Assembly: GCA_001570385.1 (NCBI GenBank)
Contig: BBYL01000025.1
Location: forward strand, 79,031-143,030
Length of the DNA stretch: 64,000 nt
Source of the DNA: Microtetraspora glauca
GTDB taxonomy: Bacteria > Actinomycetota > Actinomycetes > Streptosporangiales > Streptosporangiaceae
Direction of reading: 5' to 3'
The notes under the pieces were generated by a model. The model did no database searches. It worked only from the letters and a program-made list of their open reading frames with translations, and was not told the DNA's origin. Each line of letters begins with the position of its first letter. Positions within the stretch are counted from its first letter, which is position 1. Position numbers and translations under genes: made by a program. Positions 7,579 through 15,669 of this stretch are shown piece after piece.

Positions 7579-9018
7579 ATGTCCCGTTACGATCTGCTTG
7601 TCAAAGGCGGCACCGTCGTCCTCCCCTACCACGGAGAGATCCGCGCCGACCTGGCGGTCTCCGGAGGGAAGGTGGCGGCCCTCGCGGAGGACATCCCCAC
7701 CTCCGACGCCGCCGAGGTGGTCGACGCCAGGGGGAAGATCGTCCTCCCCGGGGCCGTCGACGCCCACTTCCATCTCGGCATCTACCGTGATCTGGCCCTC
7801 GACGCCTTCGAGGAGACCCGCTCGTCCCTCGTCGGCGGCGCCACGACCGTGCTGTCCTACTTCCGTACCGGCTCGCACTACCTCGACCGGACGGGGTCGT
7901 ACAAGGAGATCTTCCCCGAGGTCCTCAACGCCGTCGCGGGCCGCGCCTGGACCGACTACGGCTTCCACCTCGCGCCGATGACGGTGGACCAGATCGCCGA
8001 GATCCCGTACCTCGTCGAGGAGCACGGCGTCTCGTCGTTCAAGTACTACATGTTCTACAAGGGCTTCGACCTCGCGGCGAACAGCCGGGACGCACGCTCC
8101 TTCACCATGGGCGACGAGTACGACCTCGGCCACCTCTACCTCCTCATGGAGCAGGTGACCGCGGTCCAGCAGGCCAACCCCGGCCTGCGCCTGTCGCTGT
8201 CGCTGCACTGCGAGCAGTCCGAGCTGATGAGGGTCTTCATCGACCGGGTCCGCTCGAACGGCGACCCGCAGACGCTGCGCGCCTACCACGAGGGACGCCC
8301 GCCGCTCACCGAGCGGGTGGCCATCGGCGAGGCCACCACCCTGGCCAGCCACACCGGCACCAACCTCAACCTGCTGCACCTGTCCAGCCGTGAGGCGGTC
8401 GACGCCGTCGCGCTGGCGCGCAGGTCGTTCGGCGCGGTGGACATGCGGGCCGAGACCACGCTGCACCACCTGTGCCTCGACCACGACAGCCTCGACGCGG
8501 AAGGCGGCCTCGGCGGCAAGGTCAACCCGCCGATCCGCACCAAGGCCGACAACGAGGCGCTGTGGGAGCGCGCCGCCGACGGCACGATCGACTGGGTGGC
8601 CTCCGACCACGCCTGCTGCATGGAGGCGGAGAAGGGCGACCAGCTCTGGCCCGCGCGTCCCGGCTTCGGCGGCACCGCCCTGCTGTACCCGGTCCTGTTC
8701 TCCGAGGGCCACCTCAAGCGCGGGATCTCCCTGTCCCGCGTGGCCGAGCTGGCCTCGGCGAACCCCGCCCGGGCGTACAACCTGTGGGGCCGCAAGGGCA
8801 GCCTCGCGGTCGGGTTCGACGCGGACCTGACCGTGGTGGACCCGGCGCTGACCCAGACGGTGACGGCCGAGGCGTGCCTCTCCGGGCAGGACCACTCCCC
8901 GTTCGAGGGCGTCGACCTGACCGGCTGGCCGGTGACCACGGTCGTCGGCGGTCAGGTCCGGTTCCGCGACGGCGACGTCGTCGGCGAGCCCGGCGGACGG
9001 TACGCGCGCCGCGCATGA
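7579..9018 (+). CDS. Hydantoinase/dihydropyrimidinase-type amidohydrolase
   Basis: The 479-residue protein is full length for D-hydantoinase/dihydropyrimidinase. All binuclear metal ligands are visible: H63-x-H65 in DAHFH, the carboxylated lysine K155 in SSFKYY, H210 in LHCEQ, H267 in LLHLSS, and D343 in ASDHACC. The family opens cyclic amides, imides and ureides. The ATG at 7579 gives the canonical N-terminus (MSRYDLLVKGGTVV), although no close ribosome site is seen and it may be coupled to the regulator 28 bases upstream. With the cyclase (4118) and the nitrilase-fold protein (24568) it resembles a ring-opening plus amide-cleavage sequence. Confidence 0.92.
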   Translation: MSRYDLLVKGGTVVLPYHGEIRADLAVSGGKVAALAEDIPTSDAAEVVDARGKIVLPGAVDAHFHLGIYRDLALDAFEETRSSLVGGATTVLSYFRTGSHYLDRTGSYKEIFPEVLNAVAGRAWTDYGFHLAPMTVDQIAEIPYLVEEHGVSSFKYYMFYKGFDLAANSRDARSFTMGDEYDLGHLYLLMEQVTAVQQANPGLRLSLSLHCEQSELMRVFIDRVRSNGDPQTLRAYHEGRPPLTERVAIGEATTLASHTGTNLNLLHLSSREAVDAVALARRSFGAVDMRAETTLHHLCLDHDSLDAEGGLGGKVNPPIRTKADNEALWERAADGTIDWVASDHACCMEAEKGDQLWPARPGFGGTALLYPVLFSEGHLKRGISLSRVAELASANPARAYNLWGRKGSLAVGFDADLTVVDPALTQTVTAEACLSGQDHSPFEGVDLTGWPVTTVVGGQVRFRDGDVVGEPGGRYARRA

Positions 9019-9080
9019 CAGACGGGCTCTGAAACGTCAGACCTATTGACAGTCTGGCGATCATGAGCCAATGTTTCCCC

Positions 9081-9111
9081 AACCCTGTTCCGTTATGCGG
9101 AACAGGGTTCG
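9081..9111 (+). promoter_or_regulatory. Perfect 12-bp palindrome containing the composite IclR-type operator
   Basis: AACCCTGTTCCG (9081-9092) and CGGAACAGGGTT (9098-9109) are perfect inverted arms around TTATG. Within it lies GTTCC-N7-GGAAC-N3-GTTCG (9087-9111), the same three half-sites as at the other promoters of the island. It ends 33 bases before the transporter gene. The long arms would also form an RNA hairpin, so it could double as a terminator of the hydantoinase transcript. Confidence 0.7.
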
Positions 9112-9144
9112 TCAACCTCTGAAACACCAAGAGGAGCAGTGCAG

Positions 9145-10014
9145 ATGAGCCCCGAGGCGATCATCGATGGACTGTTCGCCGGTTCCGTCTACGCCCTAGT
9201 CGCACTCGCCCTGGCCATCGTTTTCCAGCCGACCCGGATCATGAACTTCGCGCAGGGTGAGGCCGTGATCCTCGGCGCCGCCGTCGCGTACCAGATCGTC
9301 GCGCTCGAGAAACTGGGCTGGGCCGTCACCCTCGGCGTCACCATCGTGCTGGCCGCTTTGATGGGCCTGCTCATGGAACGCATGATCATGCTACCAGTCC
9401 GCATGTCCGGCTCACGCTACGCGTGGATCATCGCGACCCTGGCGGCGGCGCTGATCTTCCAGTCGTTGTTCAACCTCGGCTACTTCGACGTGGACGCCCT
9501 GCGGCCGAACCCGGTCGTCGCGGGCGGCTTCCAGGTGGCCGGCATCACCGTGGAATGGCAGGAGGCGCTGACCATCGTCGTCGCCCTGGCCGTGATGGCG
9601 GGCTACGACCTCTTCCTGCGGAGGTCCACGTACGGGCGCGCGATCCGGGCCACCGCGCACAGCTCCGAGACCTCGGTCCTCATGGGCATCCCGGTCCAGC
9701 GCATCGTCGTGCTGTCGTTCGTGATCGGCGCGGTCATCACCGCCATCGCGGGCATGCTCGCCGCCCCGGTGATCTTCGTGGCGCCGGCGACCGGCCTGAT
9801 GTTCACCATCAAGGGCTTCACCGCCGCGGTGATCGGAGGAGTCGGGTCACCGCGCGGAGCGCTCGTCGGCGGCATGATCGTCGGCGTTCTCGACACCGTC
9901 GTCCGGAGCGTGGTCGGCGGCTCCATCGGCAACTTCGCCGTGTTCGCCGCGCTCGCGGTGATCCTCGTCGTTTTCCCGTCCGGACTGTTCGGCAAGCCCA
10001 TGGAGGCGCACTGA
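9145..10014 (+). CDS. livH: LivH-type branched-chain amino acid ABC transporter permease
   Basis: This integral membrane protein of about 289 residues opens with DGLFAGSVYALVALALA and has the diagnostic IMNFAQGE segment of LivH proteins, then the EAA-like loop (TIKGFTAAVIGGVGSPRGALVGG). About eight membrane spans are evident. I chose ATG 9145 because GAGGAG (9131-9136) is then eight bases away; a GTG at 9139 is too close. It overlaps the fused permease/ATPase by ATGA. Relatives move branched-chain amino acids, urea or short amides. The gene follows a composite operator directly. Confidence 0.92.
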   Translation: MSPEAIIDGLFAGSVYALVALALAIVFQPTRIMNFAQGEAVILGAAVAYQIVALEKLGWAVTLGVTIVLAALMGLLMERMIMLPVRMSGSRYAWIIATLAAALIFQSLFNLGYFDVDALRPNPVVAGGFQVAGITVEWQEALTIVVALAVMAGYDLFLRRSTYGRAIRATAHSSETSVLMGIPVQRIVVLSFVIGAVITAIAGMLAAPVIFVAPATGLMFTIKGFTAAVIGGVGSPRGALVGGMIVGVLDTVVRSVVGGSIGNFAVFAALAVILVVFPSGLFGKPMEAH

Positions 10015-11891
10015 TGGCAACGGTGGACTCTTCCCCCGGAGGCGTCGGCTCTCCCGGATCCGTGTTCGACTCGGCGGCCTACCACCGCGCGCGTACCGTG
10101 GTCCTCGCCGTCCTCTCGGTCGCCGTCATCGGCGTGCTGCTCGCGTGGCCGGCCATCACGGACTACTACAGCTACAACGCGTCGTACTACAACGGCATCG
10201 TCGCCTCGGCCGCGATCAGCGCGATCCTGACCATCTCCCTGAACCTGTCCATGGGGTACGGCGGGATGTTGTCGATGCTGCACTCCGGACTGCAACTCGC
10301 CGGCGGCTACGCCACCGGATATCTCGTGGTCAAGCTGAGCGGCTCGTGGCTGCTCGGCATCGCCGCCTCCGTGGCCGTCGGCACCGTGGTCGCGATGCTG
10401 GTCCTGCTGGTCAGCCTGCGGGCGACCTATCTGTACTTCGGCATGATCACCCTGGCCGCCAACCTGATCGTCATCGAGGTCGGGCGCGAGTGGGAGTCCG
10501 TCACCGGCGGCATCGTCGGCGTCAGCGGCATCGCCCCCAAGCTGGGCGACGAGTTCATGTCGAAGCAGGCCTTCTACTACGTGGTGCTCGCCTGCCTCGC
10601 CGTTGCGTACATCCTGCAGCGCAACCTCGTGCGCAGCGGCGTCGGCCGCGCCTCGATGGCGGTGCGCGAGTCCTCCGACACCGCCTCGGCGATGGGCATC
10701 TCGCCCGCGCGCGCCAAGCTCCTGCTCTTCGGCGTCTGCGGCGGCACGGCCGGCCTGTCCGGCGCGCTGTACGCGTTGCAGCTCGGCTTCATCAACCCCG
10801 ACGTCGGCCTGCTCGACAACGGCATCATCTTCTTCGTCGGCCTCTTCCTCGGCGGCATCTCCACCCTGATCGGGCCGCTGATCGGCGTCGGCCTCATCGC
10901 CGTGCTGGTCGAGCTCATCAAGGATCAGGCGCGGTACACCACGCTGGTGCTCGGCGTCCTGCTCCTGGTCGCCATGATGGTGATCCCGCGCGGCGTCGTC
11001 GGCACCTGGAAGGCGTCCAGGATGGGCCGCGACCGGCTGGCCGAAGCGGACGACGAGACGCTGCCGGACGAGGTCCCCGACGTGGTGCCCGAGGTGCGCG
11101 ACGTCCCCGACGGGGTGGCCGCGCTCGAAGGCAGCGGCATCGTGAAGCACTTCGGCGGTGTGCACGCCCTCGACGGCGTGGACGTCCGGATCATGCCGGG
11201 CACCGTCCACGGGATCATCGGACCCAACGGATCGGGCAAGTCCACGCTGGTCTCCTGCCTGACCCGCTACCACCAGATCGACGCCGGACAGGTACGGATC
11301 TTCGGCGAGGAGGCCCCGCACGCCGCCCACCGCGTCGCCCACGCGGGAGTGACCCGCGTCTTCCAGGTCCCGCACCTCTTCGAACGGGTCAGCGTCCTCG
11401 ACAACGTGCTCACGGGCATGCGCACGCGCGAGACGTACTCCTGGTTCGGCGCCCTCGTGCGCTCGCCCTCCTATCGCCGCCAGGACCGGACCGAGAGGGA
11501 GGAGGCCAGGGAGCTGCTCGCCTTCGCCGGGCTCGCGTCCCGTGCCGACTGGCTCGCCTCGTCCCTCTCCCACGGCCAGAAGCGGCTGCTCGAAGTGGTG
11601 CGCGCGGTGGCCAGCAGGCCGAAGGTACTCATCCTGGACGAGCCCGCCACCGGCCTGACGTCCGACGAGCTCGACGCCCTCGGACGGCTGTGCCGGGTAC
11701 TGCGCGAGCGCGGGCTCGCGGTCGTGCTCATCGAGCACAACGTCGACTTCGTGATGGGGCTCTGCGACGAGCTCACCGTCCTGGAGAGCGGCAAGGTGAT
11801 CGAGCGCGGCACCCCGGAGAAGGTGCGCAACTCGGCGGCGGTCCTCGAGGCGTACCTCGGCCGCCCCGACCTCGTGGAGGAGGCGTCATGA
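10014..11891 (+). CDS. LivM-LivG fusion: ABC transporter permease plus ATP-binding protein
   Basis: This single 625-residue frame joins two normally separate subunits. Residues of about 30-330 are a LivM-type permease (multiple spans, ISLNLSMGYGGMLSM, and the ESSDTASAMGISPARAKLL loop). A charged Asp/Glu-rich linker follows (about 335-365). Residues 370-625 are a LivG-type ATPase with Walker A GPNGSGKST near 403, the variant signature LSHGQKR, Walker B ILDEPATGL and the switch His in LIEHNV. Fused LivMG proteins occur in actinobacteria. No stop or frameshift signal lies at the junction. The start overlaps livH and the end overlaps livF (both ATGA). Confidence 0.93.
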   Translation: MATVDSSPGGVGSPGSVFDSAAYHRARTVVLAVLSVAVIGVLLAWPAITDYYSYNASYYNGIVASAAISAILTISLNLSMGYGGMLSMLHSGLQLAGGYATGYLVVKLSGSWLLGIAASVAVGTVVAMLVLLVSLRATYLYFGMITLAANLIVIEVGREWESVTGGIVGVSGIAPKLGDEFMSKQAFYYVVLACLAVAYILQRNLVRSGVGRASMAVRESSDTASAMGISPARAKLLLFGVCGGTAGLSGALYALQLGFINPDVGLLDNGIIFFVGLFLGGISTLIGPLIGVGLIAVLVELIKDQARYTTLVLGVLLLVAMMVIPRGVVGTWKASRMGRDRLAEADDETLPDEVPDVVPEVRDVPDGVAALEGSGIVKHFGGVHALDGVDVRIMPGTVHGIIGPNGSGKSTLVSCLTRYHQIDAGQVRIFGEEAPHAAHRVAHAGVTRVFQVPHLFERVSVLDNVLTGMRTRETYSWFGALVRSPSYRRQDRTEREEARELLAFAGLASRADWLASSLSHGQKRLLEVVRAVASRPKVLILDEPATGLTSDELDALGRLCRVLRERGLAVVLIEHNVDFVMGLCDELTVLESGKVIERGTPEKVRNSAAVLEAYLGRPDLVEEAS

Positions 11892-12625
11892 GCAGACTGC
11901 TCGAACTGTCCGGGCTGACCGCGGGCTACGGAGGCGTACGCGCCCTCGACGGGCTCGACCTGCACGTCGACGAAGGGGAGTTCGTGGTGCTCCTCGGCCC
12001 CAACGGGGCCGGCAAGACGACCACGATGAAGACCGTCTCCGGTCTGCTGAAGCCCGTGTCCGGGCAGATGCGGTTCGCCGGGCAGGACCTGGCGAAGGTC
12101 GCGGCCTGGCGCCGTCCCGCCCTCGGGCTCGGCCACGTGCCCGAAGGCCGGCAGATCTTCCCCGACCACACCGTCCTGGAGAACCTCGCCCTCGGCGGCT
12201 TCCCGACCCGGCGGCGCAAGGCGGAGACCGACCGCAGGCGCGACGAGATGCTGGAGATCTTCCCCCGGCTGGCCGAGCGCAGCTCCCAGCTCGCCGGCAC
12301 GCTGTCCGGGGGAGAGGCCCAGATGCTCGCGATCGCCCGCGCGCTGATGGCGGCGCCCCGGCTCCTCATGCTGGACGAGCCGTCGCTCGGCCTGGCCCCG
12401 CTCAAGGTCGCCGAGCTGTTCGGCTATCTCAAGCGGCTGCACGACGAGCGCGGGCTGACCATCCTGCTCGTCGAGCAGCAGGCCAGCACCGCGCTCCGGC
12501 TCGCCGACCGCGGATACGTGCTGGAGCGCGGCCGGGTGGCCGTCGAGGGCACCGGCGCCGAGTTGCGGGAGGACCCCAGGGTCCAGGCCGCCTACCTCGG
12601 CCAGCTCCGCCAGGAAGCCGGCTGA
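11888..12625 (+). CDS. livF: LivF-type ABC transporter ATP-binding protein
   Basis: The 245-residue ATPase has Walker A GPNGAGKTT (about 37-45), the LivF hallmark GHVPEGRQIFP, signature LSGGEAQM, Walker B LLMLDEPSLGLAP and the switch His-equivalent region LLVEQQ. It is the second nucleotide-binding domain of the transporter; the first is fused to LivM just upstream (ATGA overlap). No periplasmic binding protein gene follows, so the transporter as encoded here lacks a LivK-type receptor. A strong terminator lies 69 bases downstream. Confidence 0.93.
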   Translation: MSRLLELSGLTAGYGGVRALDGLDLHVDEGEFVVLLGPNGAGKTTTMKTVSGLLKPVSGQMRFAGQDLAKVAAWRRPALGLGHVPEGRQIFPDHTVLENLALGGFPTRRRKAETDRRRDEMLEIFPRLAERSSQLAGTLSGGEAQMLAIARALMAAPRLLMLDEPSLGLAPLKVAELFGYLKRLHDERGLTILLVEQQASTALRLADRGYVLERGRVAVEGTGAELREDPRVQAAYLGQLRQEAG

Positions 12626-12632
12626 TCCCACC

Positions 12633-12703
12633 CGTCGCTCCGCCCGGCGGTAACCGGCGGGCGTGGCGCCCCGGCAGGCGGCGCAGAACGCAGAGGCCGG
12701 TTC
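12633..12703 (-). pseudogene. Possible remnant of an AraC-type regulator C-terminus
   Basis: Translated on the minus strand, this stretch reads SAFCAACRGATPAGYRR, like the last helix-turn-helix of AraC proteins (S-x-F-x-x-x-F-R...G-x-T-P-x-x-Y-R) but about three residues short. No upstream AraC coding exists, and the frame runs on without a stop where AraC proteins normally end. It overlaps the terminator. The match is short, so this is tentative. Confidence 0.3.
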
Positions 12704-12722
12704 CGATCGTCGGAACCGGCCT
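12694..12722. terminator. Intrinsic terminator after livF
   Basis: AGGCCGGTTCCGA (12694-12706) pairs perfectly with TCGGAACCGGCCT (12710-12722) around a TCG loop, followed by TTCGCG. It lies between the convergent livF (+) and SUKH (-) genes and can serve both. Confidence 0.87.
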
Positions 12723-12776
12723 TTCGCGTGCCCGGTGTAGCCGGCTTTCTGGTGGGGGCCGCGCGCCGGCGCGGCC

Positions 12777-13301
12777 TCAGTCGAGATATTCGCGCAGGAC
12801 GCGTTCGGCGAATTCGAAGAACGTTTCGATCTGACCCGTCTCAGCGTCGAACTCGGGTGTCCATCCCAGGTCCCAGTACGACCAGACCGTGCCCTGGAGC
12901 GGTCCGCTGAGCACCAGGCACGCGAACCCTTCTCCCGCCGAGCCGCCATAGATCGGCAGCGCACCGTCGCATGGCCCCTCGATCGCCCGGCTCTCACCCG
13001 CCCGGACACGTTTCACCAGGTCGGCGGCTTGCTGTGGAGAAAACGGGAAGGGGGCGCCCGGCTGATCCTGGCCCTCCGCCAGCAGCAGGAGCCCATCCGC
13101 GGGTGACCACAGCGGTTCGTAGCCCGTGTCCTCCTCACCGCGTGTCACCGAGGTGATGAACGTCCGGTACTCCTCAGGGAGTCGCACGCCGATCTGTTCT
13201 TCGACCTCTCCGACCTCCTCCTCGCTCATGGGGGGCAGGAAGACGAAGTCGTTGTCAGCGGCCTCGATGTCGAGGACAAGCTGCCGGATTCTCTCAAGCA
13301 C
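12777..13301 (-). CDS. SMI1/KNR4 (SUKH-1) family protein
   Basis: The 174-residue protein has the SUKH layout: an acidic N-terminal helix region, the LPEEYRTFITSV motif (about residues 39-50), a central EPLWSPADG strand and a hydrophobic GFACLVLSGPLQGTVWSYWDLG core. SUKH proteins are often immunity partners of bacterial toxins, but many are orphans. No toxin or polymorphic-toxin cassette is adjacent, so its role is open. It lies head-on to livF across a terminator and seems unrelated to the catabolic genes. Confidence 0.82.
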   Translation of the reverse strand: MLERIRQLVLDIEAADNDFVFLPPMSEEEVGEVEEQIGVRLPEEYRTFITSVTRGEEDTGYEPLWSPADGLLLLAEGQDQPGAPFPFSPQQAADLVKRVRAGESRAIEGPCDGALPIYGGSAGEGFACLVLSGPLQGTVWSYWDLGWTPEFDAETGQIETFFEFAERVLREYLD

Positions 13302-13410
13302 TTCGCGCGGCTCTCCGAACTGATGAGGTTCTCATCGGAGTGGTGACGGCAGGTGGTGGGAACCGCGCAACAGTACCGGGAGTCCCCTGGGAGCCGCGCG
13401 GGCATGGAAA

Positions 13411-13438
13411 AGCCCCCACGGTCGTCCCGGTGGGGGCT
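13411..13438 (-). terminator. Intrinsic terminator of the membrane-protein gene
   Basis: AGCCCCCAC (13411-13419) and GTGGGGGCT (13430-13438) form a 9-bp stem. Read on the minus strand the stem is followed by TTTTCC, the classic arrangement. It sits 18 bases past the stop of the 13456 gene. Confidence 0.85.
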
Positions 13439-13455
13439 GTCGGGGTGGACGGGGA

Positions 13456-14202
13456 TCAGCCGAAGGCGGTGGTGCCGGGCTTGACCACGCCGAGGAACGC
13501 GGCCACGAGGACCAGGAACCAGATCGCGTAGACGTACGGCAGGCAGGAGCGTACGGAGTGCCGGATCTGGTGCTCGACCTCGGGAGTGGAACCCTCGGTC
13601 ACCAGCTTGCCGAAGGCCGGGCCGAACGGGCTGAGCTGACGGCGGATCATCACGCCGGACAGAATGCACAGCGCGTACGCGGCGACCTTGGCGGCCAGCC
13701 ACTTCGGGTTGGTGGTGACGCCGAACGGCTCGGCGGTGAAGAAGACGTACCCGGAGCCGGCGAGCAGCACCACGACCAGGCCGTACCGGACGATCAGGTC
13801 GAGCTTCTGCACCACCTTGCCGAGCGGGGTCGCGCCGCGCGTGTAGTCGTAGACGACCAGCACCAGCCAGCACAGCGCGGCCACCCATGTCAGGGCGAGG
13901 AGCCAGCCCGGGAAGACGTCCTCGCCGAACGGGCTCAGCGACATGAGCGTGACACCGCTCGGCAGGAAGAGGACGAGGCAGATCCTGGGCGCCATGTCCA
14001 CGGCGTGCATGATCTTGGCGGCGACCGAGCGGGCCGGCGTCGGCAGTTCGGAGCGGAGGATGAACCGGCTGGAGTAGAAGACGCCGATGTCGCTGCCGAG
14101 CCAGTAGACGAAGAGCACGATGTGCAACAGGATCGCCAGGCTGTACGCGTTGAGGCCGTGTACCGGCTCCATGGTCGTCGCGAGGGGCATGGGGAGGGGC
14201 AT
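13456..14202 (-). CDS. Six-span membrane protein, unknown function (DUF2269/CopD-like layout)
   Basis: The 248-residue protein has about six hydrophobic spans with conserved-looking polar residues inside them (ILLHIVLFVYWLGSDIGVFYSS at the start, then KIMHAVDMAPR). His and Asp within membranes are reminiscent of CopD/DUF2269 proteins, but I cannot assign it with certainty. The ATG at 14202 was preferred because GGAG lies about ten bases upstream; a longer frame to 14271 lacks this. It lies just downstream of the double-cupin gene in the same direction, but a hairpin at 14226-14255 separates them. Confidence 0.8.
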   Translation of the reverse strand: MPLPMPLATTMEPVHGLNAYSLAILLHIVLFVYWLGSDIGVFYSSRFILRSELPTPARSVAAKIMHAVDMAPRICLVLFLPSGVTLMSLSPFGEDVFPGWLLALTWVAALCWLVLVVYDYTRGATPLGKVVQKLDLIVRYGLVVVLLAGSGYVFFTAEPFGVTTNPKWLAAKVAAYALCILSGVMIRRQLSPFGPAFGKLVTEGSTPEVEHQIRHSVRSCLPYVYAIWFLVLVAAFLGVVKPGTTAFG

Positions 14203-14225
14203 GAGGTGACGCTCCGGTGATATGG

Positions 14226-14255
14226 CCGTGGCCGGACCCAGAGGCCCGGCCACGG
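14226..14255. terminator. Hairpin between the double-cupin and membrane-protein genes
   Basis: CCGTGGCCGG (14226-14235) and CCGGCCACGG (14246-14255) form a perfect 10-bp stem with a ten-base loop. It has no clear U-tract, so it may only attenuate transcription from the cupin gene. Confidence 0.55.
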
Positions 14256-14307
14256 TGTTCGCAAGGTGCACGAGCGGTGCGATGAGGGGTGCGTGAGGGG
14301 CGGACGG

Positions 14308-15567
14308 CTACATGCCGTCGCCGTCCCAGCGGCCGCGGGAGCGGCTGCGGACGGGGAGGCTGGAGATGATGGGCGCTGGTATGTGGTCGCCCGGCTTCCA
14401 CGCCCGTCCGTGGGCCCAGTTGTGCGCGCCCTCGTCGGTGCGCTCGTCGGCGTGCCCCAAAGACGCGGGGTCCGCGCCCCAGTCCAGCGCCGGCACGTCG
14501 TGGTCATGGCCGTGGCCGTGGCCGTGGCCGTGGTCGTGGCCGTGGTCGTGCCCGTGGTCGTCGCCGTGGCCGCCCTGGAGGCGCGCGGCGTCGAGGGCCT
14601 TGGCGATGGCCAGGATGCTGCGGTCGACGCCCTGTCCGTGCTGGACGTACTCGGCGTCGGGCTGGCCCTGGTCGCGCTGGAACTGCCAGGCGGCGGTGAG
14701 GTCGGCGATGTCCTTCTCGCTCCGCCAGGTGGGGCCGGAGCCGAGGTCGTGCGAGGACTGCGACCACCGCATACGACCCCCGTCGGGGCCGTAGTTGACG
14801 GCCTCGCCGCCCCAGCGGAACCACTCGTTCTGGGTGTACCAGTTCTGCAGTTCGCCGTCGGAGCGCAGCAACCAGGTGGCCCCGCCCTCCATGGTGGTGA
14901 AGTGGCCGTGCTTCACGCGGGCGGGGCGGAAGAAGTACGTGCCGAGGTCCAGGGTGCCGAAGTTGTACTCCATGTGGCCCTGGGTGGTGTACGCCTCCTC
15001 GTAGCAGGGGTGGTGCGCGAGCCGGTGGTCGGCCCAGCCCTCCTGGGCGTGCACCAGGCGGGTGTAGAAGCCGGTCGCCGGGTCGACGTGCAGGTACTTG
15101 ATGAACAGGCCGGGCATGGGTCCGGGGTTCGGCACCGCGTCCCAGTTCATGGCCTCGCTGTCGATGACGATGACGTCCTCGCGCGCGTCGGCCCAGCGCG
15201 GGGCGTTCAGGCTGTCCACGGCGTCGAAGCCGGCGTCGCCGTACTCGCGGTAGTGCAGGATCCGGGTGCCCTCGGCGAAGGTGATCGCGTCGGTGGGGAC
15301 GCCCTGCGGCGCGTAGACGTAGCCGCCCTTGCCGATCTCGCGGCCGCCGTACGTCATCGAGCCTTCGAGCACGTAGTACTCGGTGTTGGCGTGGTGGATG
15401 CCCGGCCCGCGGCCCCAATCGGTGTGGAAGTCGATCCGGAGCGACGAGGAGCCGTCCTCCTCGTCGACGGACAGGCGGCGCTCGCTGGCCCGCCCCTCAC
15501 CGTTGACGAGCTCGGCGCCGTGCCACACATAGTCGTCTTCCTGGATCAGCTCGACATGGGGGCGCAC
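14308..15567 (-). CDS. Double-cupin protein with His-rich tail
   Basis: This 419-residue protein has a first cupin barrel around residues 45-110 (PGIHHANTEYYVLEGSMTYGG) and a second around 175-245 (HHPCYEEAYTTQGHMEYN, KHGHFTTMEGG). Both have His/Glu positions suited to a metal. Residues of about 335-357 are a His-Gly-Asp stretch of more than ten histidines encoded by a hexameric DNA repeat, probably a metal store or chaperone element. Two-barrel cupins include ring-cleaving dioxygenases and isomerases, but the class here is not recognised. The gene starts 34 bases from a full composite operator (15601-15625), so it belongs to the IclR regulon. Confidence 0.82.
   Translation of the reverse strand: MRPHVELIQEDDYVWHGAELVNGEGRASERRLSVDEEDGSSSLRIDFHTDWGRGPGIHHANTEYYVLEGSMTYGGREIGKGGYVYAPQGVPTDAITFAEGTRILHYREYGDAGFDAVDSLNAPRWADAREDVIVIDSEAMNWDAVPNPGPMPGLFIKYLHVDPATGFYTRLVHAQEGWADHRLAHHPCYEEAYTTQGHMEYNFGTLDLGTYFFRPARVKHGHFTTMEGGATWLLRSDGELQNWYTQNEWFRWGGEAVNYGPDGGRMRWSQSSHDLGSGPTWRSEKDIADLTAAWQFQRDQGQPDAEYVQHGQGVDRSILAIAKALDAARLQGGHGDDHGHDHGHDHGHGHGHGHDHDVPALDWGADPASLGHADERTDEGAHNWAHGRAWKPGDHIPAPIISSLPVRSRSRGRWDGDGM
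14500..14568. repeat. Hexameric GTGGCC-type repeat coding the His-rich tail
   Basis: About ten near-identical six-base units (plus strand GTGGCC/GTGGTC) encode alternating His-Gly/His-Asp. The same kind of repeat occurs in the CDF gene at 40011-40070. Confidence 0.85.
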
Positions 15568-15600
15568 TGTGATGTCCTTCCGCTGGCCTCAAAACTGTGT

Positions 15601-15625
15601 GTTCCGCTATACGAAACGGCGTTTC
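15601..15625 (+). promoter_or_regulatory. Composite IclR-type operator before the double-cupin gene
   Basis: The site is GTTCC-N7-GAAAC-N3-GTTTC, with the same spacings as at 9087 and 18296. Its edge is 34 bases upstream of the minus-strand start at 15567, a position expected to overlap the core promoter. Confidence 0.7.
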
Positions 15626-15669
15626 TATCAGATTGAGGGTAATTGTCTGAGGTATTGAGGGTCAAGGGG

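Noticed and set aside
9603..11738. A 711-codon minus-strand open frame opposite the Liv genes
   Set aside because: It lies antisense to clear transporter genes, has Arg/His/Gly-rich low-complexity sequence and no domains; it is a high-GC shadow.
12777..13301. Toxin-immunity cassette around the SUKH protein
   Set aside because: No toxin, polymorphic-toxin repeats or secretion genes are adjacent; only the immunity-like protein is present.
14500..14568. Repeated units suggesting a CRISPR array
   Set aside because: The unit is six bases with no spacers and lies in frame in a His-rich protein tail.
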